Shown one piece after another: positions 1-8,510 of a stretch of DNA of 64,000 bases. The stretch comes from JAAURB01 sp049647265. GTDB lineage: Bacteria > Cyanobacteriota > Cyanobacteriia > Cyanobacteriales > Microcoleaceae. The notes beneath the pieces are model-generated. The model searched no databases. It saw only the letters and a list, made by a program, of their open reading frames with translations, and was not told the DNA's origin. Position 1 is the stretch's first letter. Every line of letters starts with the position of its first letter. Position numbers and translations under genes: made by a program. The stretch spans positions 248,001-312,000 of the forward strand of contig JBARXJ010000053.1 in NCBI GenBank assembly GCA_049647265.1. The letters are read 5' to 3'.

Positions 1-3000
1 CCTGTGCTTTCACTAATAGCAAAAACACCATCCTCGTTTCCGGCTATAATTTTGTAAGTTAAACTATCTCCATCTACATCACTGGCAATTACCTTTCCAA
101 GTTGATATTCTCGACGTGTTGGATCTGCTGCTCCCTGGGATACCTGTGGAGCTTGTATATTTAGTAAATTCTCCGCAACAGTAAAGCGTTGATTACTGAT
201 TTCTGGAGCATCATTTGTATTGACTACTTCCAAGTTGAAGGTATTTAGAGCAACAGCTTTAGTTCCGTCGCTCACGCTGATGACAATATTCTCAGTGATT
301 CCGACATCTTGGTTGCTGGGAGTTCCGCTTAATTTTCCAGTGGCTGAATTAAATGTGGCCCAACGGGGTTTATTCTGAATGGAGAAACTCAGAGAATCTC
401 CATCTAAATCATCGGTAGTGGGAACAAAGCTGTAGTTGCTATCTTCATCCACAGTTGTCTCAGGTGTTCCCGTAATGGTAGGAGCATCGTTAACATCATT
501 GACTGTAACGGTGAAGTTTTGAGTCTTGACTTCTCCTTCACTATCTTCAACTTGCAATTCAACAGCATGGTTACCGACATGCTCATTATCCGGCTGACCT
601 GCAAGGGTTGCTGTACCATCTCCATTGTCGCTCAGTGTCAACCAATCCGGTAGAGTGGGAGCTGTGATAGTTAAATTTTCTCCAATATCCGGGTCATTCA
701 CCACAACATTGTAGGTGTAGCTAGAGCTTTGAGCTGTATTTGTGGGGGCAACGCTGGTAATTTCAGGTGCGTCATTAGTATTGATGACTTCAATACTGAA
801 GGTATCAACGGCAACGGTTGCAGTTCCATCACTAACGCTGATGACAATATTATTGGTTGTGCCTACATCTGCATTTTCAGGCATTCCGCTTAACTCTCCC
901 GTGGCAGAGTCAAAGAGAGACCAAGTGGGTTGATTCTGAATGGAGAAGCTGAGGGAGTCTCCGTCTAAGTCTTCTGCTGTGGGGACAAAGCTATAGTTAC
1001 TGTCTTCGTCTACAGTTGTATTGGGTGTACCTGCAATAGTAGGCGCATCATTAGTATTTTTAACCTTGACAGTAAAGCTTTGAGTATCAATGTCTCCTTG
1101 ACTATCTTCGACTTGTAATTCAACAGCATGGTCACCGACTTCTGCATTACCCGGAGTACCGCTGAGGGTAGCTGTGCCGTCTCCATTGTCGCTCAGTGTT
1201 AACCAATCCGGTAATGTGGGAGCAGTAATGGTGAGATTATCTCCAGTATCGGGGTCATTGACGACAAGATTGTAGGTATAAGCAGAACTTTGAGTGGCTG
1301 TTACGGGTGCAGTACTGGTGATTTCTGGAATATCATTGATATTGACAACTGCCAAACTAAAGGGATCTAATTCAACCGTTTCGGTTCCATCGGTAGCACT
1401 GATGATAATATTGTCTGTTATCCCGACACTTTCATTTTCAGGGGTTCCACTTAATTCTCCGGTGGCTGAATCAAAATCCGCCCAATCTGGTTTATTCTGA
1501 ATGGAGAAGCTCAGAACATCTCCATCGATATCTTCTGCGGTAGGGATAAAGCTGTAGTTACTGTCTTCGTCTATGGTTGTATTGGGTGTGCCTGTAATTG
1601 TAGGTGCATCGTTGGTATTTTTAACCTTAACGGTAAAGCTTTGGGTATCAATGTCTCCTTGACTATCTTCGACTTGCAATTCAACGCTATGGTCACCAAT
1701 GTCTGCATTACCCGGAGTTCCGCTGAGCGTCGCTGTACCGTCTCCATTGTCTGTCAGGGTGAGCCAGTCGGGTAAAGCGGGAGCAGTAATATTGAGGTTG
1801 TCTCCGGCATCTGGGTCAGCAACAACGATATTATAACTGTAGGCAGCATCCTGAGTCGCATTAACAGGAGCGGTGCTGGTGAATTCAGGGACTTCATTAA
1901 CATCAGTAATATCAACCGTGACTGTAGCGCTGGCTTGATATTCACCGTCATCAACTTTAACCGTTAAGTCATAGCTTTCAGTGGTTTCAAAGTCGATTTG
2001 AGAGCTGTCAGCGAGGGTGATTTCTCCCGTATTCTCATCAATCTCGAAGATGCCATCATTATTTCCGGCGGTAATACTGTAGATGAGATTATCTCCATCC
2101 GCATCATTAACGGTAACGGTTCCTACTGAGCTGCCATTTGTAGCATCTTCAGCCAAAGTTAAGGTTTGGTCCTCAATTTCAGGAGCATCATTCGCATCAG
2201 TAATACTGACTGTAATTGTGGCGTTAGGTTGAAATTCACCATCACTGACTTCAACAGTTAAGTCGTAGCTATCGGTCGTTTCAAAGTCAAGTAGAGAGTC
2301 ATCAGCAATGGTAATCTCTCCACTGACTTCATTGATATTAAAAATACCGTCATCGTTTCCGGCTGTAATACTATAGGTACGGGTTGGGCCGTCCACGTCA
2401 CTGCTAGTAACCGTTCCAACTGTTGTTCCATTGGTGGCATCTTCGGCAATACTGAAGCTTTGATTACTGATTTCTGGAGCCTCATTGATATTGTTAATAC
2501 CAACTTCAACCGTAGCATTAGCTTGATATTCCCCATCACTCACTTCAATCGTTAAATCGTGACTATTTACAGTTTCATAATCAAGCTGAGACCGATCATT
2601 AACGCTAATTTCTCCAGTATCAGCGTCAATTGCAAAGATACCATTATCATTTCCTGCCGTAATACTATAGGTCACATCTGACCCATCTACATCGCTGCTG
2701 GTGACTGTACCAACAACTGTTCTATTGGTGGCATTTTCAGCTACGCTAAAGGTCTGATTTGTAATTTCTGGCGCTTCATTAACGTCATCAACAATGATCT
2801 GGAAATCTTGTTCGTGGGTGAGTCCCCCAGAATCAGTTGTACGCAGTTGAATAATATGGTCGTCAGCGGTTTCATGGTCTAATAAGCTGCCATCAGCAAC
2901 AACAAGCTGGCTACCTGAAATGCCAAAACGTCCTTCTGCATCATTAACTAACGTATAAGTGTAAGAGTCAACACTATCAGGGTCAATGGTGGATAATGTA

Positions 3001-4517
3001 GCAATTGTTGTCCCGTCTGTTGCGTTCTCATCAACGTTACTATTGTCTACATTAATGCTAGTTGGTGCTTCATTGACATTGGTAAGGCTAATAGTAAAAG
3101 ACTCATCACGAGTACGTCCGGTGGAATCTGTTGTTCGGACTTGGATAGTATGGTTATTAGCACTTTCATAATCTAATAAGCTGCCATCCTTAACAATAAT
3201 CCGGTTACTATTAATATCAAAACGTCCACCCGCATTATTTAGCAGTGTGTAAGTATGGGAATCATTATAGTTTGGATCTGTTGTAGAAAGGACACCGATT
3301 TCTGTACCGTTTGCACTATTCTCCGCAATTGAAGTCTTACTTAAACTGATGTCACTTGGAGTCAACTCAGCAACGACACCAGTGGCTCCCAAGAAAGAGA
3401 AATATCCTGAACCACCTGTCTTTTCAACTTTAATGTTATGAACACCCTTCGAGGGGTAGGGATTATTGAATTTTAAACCAAATAAAGCAGGATCGTTCGT
3501 ATCGTCAAGAGTATTATTACTGTGTGCGCGATCCATACCATCAATCAGATAGTAGCGGTAGCTAGTTTGACTAATATCATCAAACCAATCAGGAACTTCT
3601 GCTGAGCTGGTGGTTACGCTTGTAGCATCATTGTAACTAAAGGTTAAGCGGACATCGGAGCTACCTTGAGTTGATAAGGCGGCGATATGAACTTCTGAGA
3701 ATTGCTCGTACGATACTGAAAAATTGAATGAGCCTGTTGATGAAGTGATCTGGCGGAGGTTGTCACCGTCATTTGAATTTCTATATTGAAGTTGAATATT
3801 TGGATGATAACTATTAGCTGGAAAGAATCCATTATCAGGTAAGCCTTGACCCCCACCTGAACTATTTGCAAATGATTGGGTGATGAGATTCCTACCGTCT
3901 TGATCTATTCCATCTTGGTAATTATCCTTGCCATAGTAGTCATTGACAATACCATCTTTGTTGAAAATATGTGAGACATCAAGATGAACCGGACTCGAGA
4001 GTACAGAAGCATAGGTGACTTGAGTTTTAGGCAAGAAAGCCACTTCTGCTTTAACATTGCCGATGCTGACTTCTAGTTCCCAGTCACCACCCAAGGCATC
4101 ATTACCTGTCAAGTTGGCTGAAGCGGCAATATTGGCTTTCGTTAACGCCTGTATTTTTGCGAGAAATTCAACGCCAGCATCTCCTGCCGCCACGTTACAT
4201 CCGTAAAGCAAGATGTCTGAAGCTAACCAACTTTGCAATTGAGCTGTATAACCTTTTAAGGTATCCAGACTCAGTTGAGTATTGCCCAAGAACAAACATC
4301 CCGGCACACCATGAGAAACAATGTGTAGGGTTTCAACAGGCGCACGATTTGTTAGAATTTGTGTAATCTGTTCTATACCGTCTTGATTCGGGTTCAAAGC
4401 AGCCCAATCAATTCCCGGCTTAAGACCTTCTATTAACTGTTGAATATTATCAACGTTCGCATCAAAAATTACCAGCTCACGAGAGCCAACACACACAGAA
4501 CCTAGAGAATAGTTCAT
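1..4517 (-). CDS. Giant DUF4347 / cadherin-repeat surface protein (3' end outside window)
   Basis: The frame is open from an ATG at 4517 to the window edge, giving about 1505 residues without a stop, so the C-terminus is missing. The N-terminus (about residues 1-160) is a DUF4347 domain with the blocks LHIVSHG (His69) and ILLYGCNVA (Cys107). A beta-rich region of about 220 residues follows. Next come cadherin-type repeats that begin NEAPE/NDAPE and carry AENATNGT and DVDG calcium-site motifs. The last part alternates putative-Ig (He_PIG-like) modules with LPDWLTLSDNGDGTATLSGTP and DEDSNYSF. These modules repeat at DNA level with a period near 560 bp (for example around 374, 938 and 1499). No signal peptide is seen, as in other DUF4347 proteins that probably leave by type I secretion. 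Inference: cell-surface or extracellular adhesin or matrix protein. Same N-terminal architecture as the giant gene at 53797. Confidence 0.9.
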   Translation of the reverse strand, partial: MNYSLGSVCVGSRELVIFDANVDNIQQLIEGLKPGIDWAALNPNQDGIEQITQILTNRAPVETLHIVSHGVPGCLFLGNTQLSLDTLKGYTAQLQSWLASDILLYGCNVAAGDAGVEFLAKIQALTKANIAASANLTGNDALGGDWELEVSIGNVKAEVAFLPKTQVTYASVLSSPVHLDVSHIFNKDGIVNDYYGKDNYQDGIDQDGRNLITQSFANSSGGGQGLPDNGFFPANSYHPNIQLQYRNSNDGDNLRQITSSTGSFNFSVSYEQFSEVHIAALSTQGSSDVRLTFSYNDATSVTTSSAEVPDWFDDISQTSYRYYLIDGMDRAHSNNTLDDTNDPALFGLKFNNPYPSKGVHNIKVEKTGGSGYFSFLGATGVVAELTPSDISLSKTSIAENSANGTEIGVLSTTDPNYNDSHTYTLLNNAGGRFDINSNRIIVKDGSLLDYESANNHTIQVRTTDSTGRTRDESFTISLTNVNEAPTSINVDNSNVDENATDGTTIATLSTIDPDSVDSYTYTLVNDAEGRFGISGSQLVVADGSLLDHETADDHIIQLRTTDSGGLTHEQDFQIIVDDVNEAPEITNQTFSVAENATNRTVVGTVTSSDVDGSDVTYSITAGNDNGIFAIDADTGEISVNDRSQLDYETVNSHDLTIEVSDGEYQANATVEVGINNINEAPEISNQSFSIAEDATNGTTVGTVTSSDVDGPTRTYSITAGNDDGIFNINEVSGEITIADDSLLDFETTDSYDLTVEVSDGEFQPNATITVSITDANDAPEIEDQTLTLAEDATNGSSVGTVTVNDADGDNLIYSITAGNNDGIFEIDENTGEITLADSSQIDFETTESYDLTVKVDDGEYQASATVTVDITDVNEVPEFTSTAPVNATQDAAYSYNIVVADPDAGDNLNITAPALPDWLTLTDNGDGTATLSGTPGNADIGDHSVELQVEDSQGDIDTQSFTVKVKNTNDAPTITGTPNTTIDEDSNYSFIPTAEDIDGDVLSFSIQNKPDWADFDSATGELSGTPENESVGITDNIIISATDGTETVELDPFSLAVVNINDIPEITSTAPVTATQSSAYTYNLVVNDPDTGDNLTITAPTLPDWLTLSDNGDGTATLSGTPGNAEVGDHAVELQVEDSQGDIDTQSFTVKVKNTNDAPTIAGTPNTTVDEDSNYSFVPTAEDLDGDSLSFSIQNQPTWSLFDSATGELSGMPENADVGTTNNIVISVSDGTATVAVDTFSIEVINTNDAPEITSVAPTNTAQSSSYTYNVVVNDPDIGENLTITAPTLPDWLTLSDNGDGTATLAGQPDNEHVGNHAVELQVEDSEGEVKTQNFTVTVNDVNDAPTITGTPETTVDEDSNYSFVPTTDDLDGDSLSFSIQNKPRWATFNSATGKLSGTPSNQDVGITENIVISVSDGTKAVALNTFNLEVVNTNDAPEISNQRFTVAENLLNIQAPQVSQGAADPTRREYQLGKVIASDVDGDSLTYKIIAGNEDGVFAISEST

Positions 4518-4756
4518 TTGAATTGTATAGAAAGAGGAGTAAGAAAAACTAAGTAAACTGAAGCTGTAATTAAAACTGTAGGGGAAGCTCGCGAAAAACT
4601 TATGAGATGGTTATTACCACCTACTCATGCACCACAAGTATATTGAAAACATAGAGCCAGGAATTAATATTTGATTCCCCTGTGATGCACATTCTTTACT
4701 TTTCTTAATTGTATAGTCTCATCTTATTTTTCGTCAACCTTTAGATAGATACATAT

Positions 4757-5641
4757 TCATAAAACTTGTTGTATAATCCGCTCTGCTTGGGATGCATAAC
4801 CCCCACCAAATAAGTTAAAATGATTCAGGATATGATAAAGATTATAGAGAGTTTTACGGCGTTCATAACCGGGTTCTAACGGCCACACTTCTTGATAACC
4901 TTGATAAAATGCCGCAGAAAATCCGCCAAATACTTCCGTCATCGCAATATCAACTTCGCGATCGCCAAAATACGCCGCCGGATCGAAAATTATCGGTTCT
5001 CCGTCTGACGTAACTGAAGCATTTCCTCCCCATAAGTCCCCATGAACCAGTGACGGTTTGGGATTATAATCTGCTAATATTTCCGGAATTTTATCTAATA
5101 ACTTTCCGGCTTTATTAAAGGTTTTACCTCGTTTTTTTGCTAATTTAAGCTGATATTTGATTCGATGTTCGATCCAAAATTCTGTCCAATTTTCCGTCCA
5201 ATTATTAATTTGTGGAGTAGAACCAATTGTATTATTAATTTCCCAACCAAACTGACTGTAACCGGGATAATCTTCAGGGGGTTGCCATTGATGCAGTTGA
5301 GCTAGTTTACGCCCCATTTCTGCCATTGCAGAACGATTGGAGCCGCCTCCCATTTCTATCCATTCTAATACAATATACGCGGAATTCTCTGCTGTTCCCC
5401 AACAAATGGGTTGTGGTACTCGAATCGTTTGAGTCTCCCACATTTGCTGAACCCCAATTGCTTCTGCTTCAAACATTGCCACCTGAGACGCTTGATTCAG
5501 TTTAACAAAATATTGATGTTCACCATCACTAACACAATACCCTTGATTGATACAGCCGCCACTGACAGAACGACGTTCTTTAATAATAAAACTTTCTCCG
5601 CTCACTTGAGCAATGTGATTTGCAATTTTGTCCCACATCAT
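4757..5641 (-). CDS. Fructosamine kinase family protein
   Basis: 294 residues, the normal length for the FN3K/FN3K-related family, which has an aminoglycoside-phosphotransferase-like fold. Motifs seen: FIIKERRSVSGGCINQGY near the N-terminus (nucleotide-binding loop), a YFVKLN lysine strand, the catalytic loop HGDLWGGN at about residue 200 and the metal-binding FDPAAYFGDREVDIAM about 20 residues later. Family members phosphorylate ketosamines (ribulosamines or erythrulosamines) on glycated proteins so that the adduct decomposes. That substrate is family knowledge, not visible here. The gene stands alone, flanked by AT-rich spacers. The start could be either of two adjacent ATG codons. Confidence 0.92.
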   Translation of the reverse strand: MMWDKIANHIAQVSGESFIIKERRSVSGGCINQGYCVSDGEHQYFVKLNQASQVAMFEAEAIGVQQMWETQTIRVPQPICWGTAENSAYIVLEWIEMGGGSNRSAMAEMGRKLAQLHQWQPPEDYPGYSQFGWEINNTIGSTPQINNWTENWTEFWIEHRIKYQLKLAKKRGKTFNKAGKLLDKIPEILADYNPKPSLVHGDLWGGNASVTSDGEPIIFDPAAYFGDREVDIAMTEVFGGFSAAFYQGYQEVWPLEPGYERRKTLYNLYHILNHFNLFGGGYASQAERIIQQVL

Positions 5642-5953
5642 ATTTATAAATTTTTATATATTTTAAAACAATATTGATTCTATTAATTTTTTTTTGAATT
5701 TTAACTATTTGACGATTAGCTATTATTTAAAATTATCTATTGACTGTATAATCTTATAGTTAAATGATTCTTGCTTTTATTTTGTATTTTATCATAAAAA
5801 AATATTGTATACCTATTTTAGTTTTTCATTTTTCTAATATATAAAAAGATTAACAATCAGCTCCAACATCTGTAAACATTCTAAAATGCCTGACTTTATT
5901 CCCTTCTACAATCAGATTTTTTACAACTCAGATGAGAGAACTATATTGTATTT
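5642..5953. other. AT-rich intergenic gap
   Basis: Very AT-rich spacer between two minus-strand genes. It should hold the promoter of the fructosamine kinase gene and the 3' end of the 253-residue gene transcript. No ORF, strong hairpin or repeat was recognised. Confidence 0.5.
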
Positions 5954-6715
5954 TTAGTCAGAAGAAATAGGGGTATCTAAAGACTCAAGATAATTGAGAA
6001 AATCCAATAATTCTTCTTCAGTTAATAAACGTCGCGATCGCTTGCCATAGGTTTTGAGTAAATGTGCGGCTCCTTGTTCTGCAGTCCAACCCAAACGCTG
6101 TAATTGTATATCGGTTTTAGCAATATCAGAAGAAAAGTCTTGTGAGTCCTGAGTTCGGGACGAAGCCGTGATGGGAGTGGGGGTAGGAGATTGAGTTTCT
6201 TCTGGCTGCGTCGGTTCATTACTATTCCCCTCAGGGTTATTCAATGGAAACGGAGGTAAAGAAGCACTTCGTCCCGACTGGGAGGTATCTTTTTTTGAGG
6301 ATCGTTTTGCGGGTGTCTTTGTTTCTGGCTTTATATAAGTAGCCGACAGCCAATCATCTGATGTTAATGGATCGGTAGAACTTTTAACCTCAGAATCTAG
6401 AGTCGGGGTAAATTCATTTGTATTGGCAACGGGTTGAATTTGCGTGATTGGGGATGAGGAAGTCTGAAGAGTTGTAGAACTTGAAGCAGTCGGTTGAGGT
6501 TTGGGAATTTCAACTGAATCTCCTAAAATATCAATCGCCCGTTTTCTAGCTTGATCTTCTGCCGTTTCGACCGTCTCAGCCGCTGCTAAACCCGTTGCTA
6601 GAATAACGTCTTCTACTTGTATCAGAACCCGTACAATAAACTTGCCGTGGTCGATTGCCAGTAACTCTGAAATAAACCGGGCATTGGGATAGCGATTTCT
6701 AAATTGATTGATCAT
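5954..6715 (-). CDS. Conserved cyanobacterial protein with variable linker
   Basis: 253 residues in three parts. Residues 1-75 form a compact alpha/beta domain (FRNRYPNARFISELLAIDHGKFIVRVLI, then AETVETAEDQARKRAIDILG) that resembles the N-terminal part of Rad52-like or dsRNA-binding-like small domains. The match is only by eye. Residues about 75-200 are a low-complexity Ser/Thr/Pro linker. Residues 205-250 (LQRLGWTAEQGAAHLLKTYGKRSRRLLTEEELLDFLNYLES) form a helical tail. The arrangement suggests a nucleic-acid-associated protein, but no function can be assigned. It is transcribed in the same direction as, and 68 bp from, the upstream tnpB. Confidence 0.75.
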   Translation of the reverse strand: MINQFRNRYPNARFISELLAIDHGKFIVRVLIQVEDVILATGLAAAETVETAEDQARKRAIDILGDSVEIPKPQPTASSSTTLQTSSSPITQIQPVANTNEFTPTLDSEVKSSTDPLTSDDWLSATYIKPETKTPAKRSSKKDTSQSGRSASLPPFPLNNPEGNSNEPTQPEETQSPTPTPITASSRTQDSQDFSSDIAKTDIQLQRLGWTAEQGAAHLLKTYGKRSRRLLTEEELLDFLNYLESLDTPISSD

Positions 6716-6776
6716 CTCACAATAGTCCTAACTTTACAGTCTTCACCTGATTAATACTTTAAGCAGTTTGACGTAC

Positions 6777-6807
6777 TCTAAGACTAAACTTGCGTTATAG
6801 TCTTAGA
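6777..6807 (-). ncRNA. Hairpin overlapping tnpB stop, candidate omegaRNA/right-end structure
   Basis: Perfect 10-bp inverted repeat with an 11-nt loop. The tnpB stop codon (6784-6786) lies inside the downstream arm as transcribed. There is no U-tract, so a simple terminator is less likely. In TnpB systems the guide RNA is cut from the 3' end of the tnpB transcript, so this is the expected place for it. Confidence 0.4.
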
Positions 6808-8076
6808 TTCTCGGAGGATATTTACCCTCTCAGGCTGCGTCAAACAGACCCTAGACACTTGCTCAAAACAGAGTTTGTGCTTACTTTTTAATCCAATTCC
6901 TAGACTGCCGTTACAATCACTGTTAATTAAATAACCTTGTGCCGTCTTATATAATCCACGATACACCCGTCTACCGGAAAACTGGGGTTTGACTGGATTA
7001 TCAGCGTTGTAAATTGGCATTTCATCGCGATCGAGACTAGATGCTTTTGAGGTATAAGATTCCTCCTGTTCAACGTAGTTCAACCCATGTCGCTCACAGA
7101 GGCTTTTCAGCTTGGCACGAAGGGTAAAGATTGGAATTTGAACAAAATTCTGATTATTGCGTTTGCCCAATTTGGTTTTCTGTTTAAGGGTTGGGTTATA
7201 GCCCACAACAATCGTTCCAATTTTTCTACTCAGGCAGAAATCAATAATGTATTTAGCCGATTTATTCAGATAATCATTGACTTGATTTTTACGTCGATAA
7301 GACAACCAGGCTTCTTGTTTAGTCAGGTGTTTGATTCCTTGTTTGTCCTTGTGAGAAACAAGTTGAGAACGACGCTTGTTAAACCATTGGTTAACCGATT
7401 TCAGCCAACGACCATCGATAATGAAAGATTCCGAGGTCGAGCTAACCACTGTCGCCAAATTGTTCAATCCCAAGTCAATCGAAATGGCAAGATCGGGGTT
7501 AACATCGAGTGGCTCATCCTTAGATTCATAAACAAATGCTGCATCAATAAACTTCCCTTTCTGTTTGGGAAGTATACGGATTTCTTTAATTCGACATTCC
7601 CTTAAATTAGGAGGAACCTCGATATAAATAGATCCATGCTCTCTTGTGTATTGGCCAGAGGTGGGAATTTTGAGCTTCCAATTATTCTTAGCAAAGTCAT
7701 GTCTGGCTCTAATCGGAATGATTAAAGGAAAAAAGCCATCTTTAGGCAAATACCGAGGAAGTTGAACTTTTTCTTGATAAATCCCTTCCTTCTTGAGTGA
7801 GAGCAATTTAAAAAATGCTTTCAAGCATCTGTCTACATACTTGAGTGTTTGTTGACCACAATCAGTTGCTAGGAGCTGATAATTTTCATTCTCTTTGCAC
7901 AAATGATAGTTAGACTCATAACTGAGGTATTTACCCTCTTGGAAAAAGTATTGCCGCACTGTGTACAATCCAACATTAAACAAGTTTTTGGATAAGTGAC
8001 ACAAATTAGCCAATATCTCTTTCTCGGACGCCCGCAGTTTGAGTCTAATTGTTTGAGTCAAAAGCATAGGCTTCAT
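6784..8076 (-). CDS. tnpB: TnpB-family protein (IS1341-like) with non-canonical RuvC site
   Basis: 430 residues. RuvC-I is ISIDLGLNNLATVV with Asp201, and RuvC-III is INSDCNGS with Asp387. At the RuvC-II position, where most TnpB have a glutamate (IVIED-like), this protein has IVVGYN (Gly292). The Cys4 zinc finger is replaced by EESYTSKASSLDRDE (338-352), which contains candidate substitute glutamates (336, 338, 339). This organisation (VGYN, NNQNFVQIP, ESYTSKAS, FSGRR, RGLY) belongs to a recognised sub-family in cyanobacteria and other bacteria. TnpB proteins are RNA-guided DNA endonucleases of IS200/IS605 transposons. Whether this variant cuts DNA is open. Starts at Met1 or Met4 are both possible. 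Confidence 0.88.
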   Translation of the reverse strand: MKPMLLTQTIRLKLRASEKEILANLCHLSKNLFNVGLYTVRQYFFQEGKYLSYESNYHLCKENENYQLLATDCGQQTLKYVDRCLKAFFKLLSLKKEGIYQEKVQLPRYLPKDGFFPLIIPIRARHDFAKNNWKLKIPTSGQYTREHGSIYIEVPPNLRECRIKEIRILPKQKGKFIDAAFVYESKDEPLDVNPDLAISIDLGLNNLATVVSSTSESFIIDGRWLKSVNQWFNKRRSQLVSHKDKQGIKHLTKQEAWLSYRRKNQVNDYLNKSAKYIIDFCLSRKIGTIVVGYNPTLKQKTKLGKRNNQNFVQIPIFTLRAKLKSLCERHGLNYVEQEESYTSKASSLDRDEMPIYNADNPVKPQFSGRRVYRGLYKTAQGYLINSDCNGSLGIGLKSKHKLCFEQVSRVCLTQPERVNILRESKTITQV

Positions 8077-8510
8077 CCGCTAGATGTATGCTATTCTAGC
8101 GATCGCTTAATTCATGCGTCAACTAGCTCAATGCTCCAAATTCCCCTACAACCAAGCTATGCTACGGTTGCAGTACCATGCAGGAGGTCTAGATGGCATT
8201 GAAAGAGTAGGCTGAACAGGGTTGATGTTACAGTTAAATTCTCCTGAACTTTTTAACTCTTCTGGCTTCTGGGTGGCTGATGAGGATTTGAATCAGCGTC
8301 TTGAAGGTTAATTCACTGGGCTACAGCACAATCGGGGTGACTTTAATCTGAGGAGTGGTAACTGTTTTGATATGATAATGGAATGACTCCGAATCATGTC
8401 ACAGCAGCTATGCCTGGATAGGAACCTTCAGACAACCCTCTGGAGAAGCCTACACTTATCCTTCGCAATCGTGTAGGAGTTATTTAGTCTCAGTAAGGAA
8501 CAATCGCTAC
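8077..8510. other. Intergenic region with structured leader of the RNB gene
   Basis: Divergent spacer between tnpB and the RNB gene. It holds the GCTAGA/TCTAGC hairpin at the tnpB side. It also has a possible 28-codon ORF at 8225-8311 on plus (begins MLQLNSPELF), probably a gene remnant. Two hairpins lie before the RNB gene: CTTCAGA/TCTGGAG (about 8425-8444, one G-U pair) and the perfect CCTACAC (8449-8455) with GTGTAGG (8471-8477). CAATCGCTACAT occurs at 8501-8512 and again at 8521-8532, across the start codon. Confidence 0.5.
8449..8477 (+). promoter_or_regulatory. Leader hairpin upstream of the RNB gene
   Basis: Perfect 7-bp stem CCTACAC/GTGTAGG with a 15-nt loop, about 33 nt before the start codon and just before AAGGA. 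It could influence translation or mRNA stability. The role is inference. Confidence 0.35.

Larger units (their letters stand above)
6777..8100 (-). mobile_element. Solo TnpB element (IS200/IS605-type, no TnpA), probable extent
   Basis: The tnpB gene is flanked by two perfect hairpins. At the 3' end TCTAAGACTA (6777-6786) pairs with TAGTCTTAGA (6798-6807) across the stop codon. Just upstream of the start GCTAGA (8079-8084) pairs with TCTAGC (8095-8100). Subterminal hairpins and 3'-end structures (omegaRNA/right end) are normal for these elements. No Y1 transposase gene is present, so mobility would need TnpA from elsewhere. The exact ends and target site are not proven. Confidence 0.5.

Noticed and set aside
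7087..7605. 172-codon plus-strand ORF inside tnpB
   Set aside because: Fully antisense to a well-supported tnpB gene and with no family features, so it is a shadow frame.
8449..8477. Hairpin before the RNB gene as a known riboswitch or tRNA
   Set aside because: No tRNA arms or known riboswitch core could be matched; kept only as an unassigned leader hairpin.
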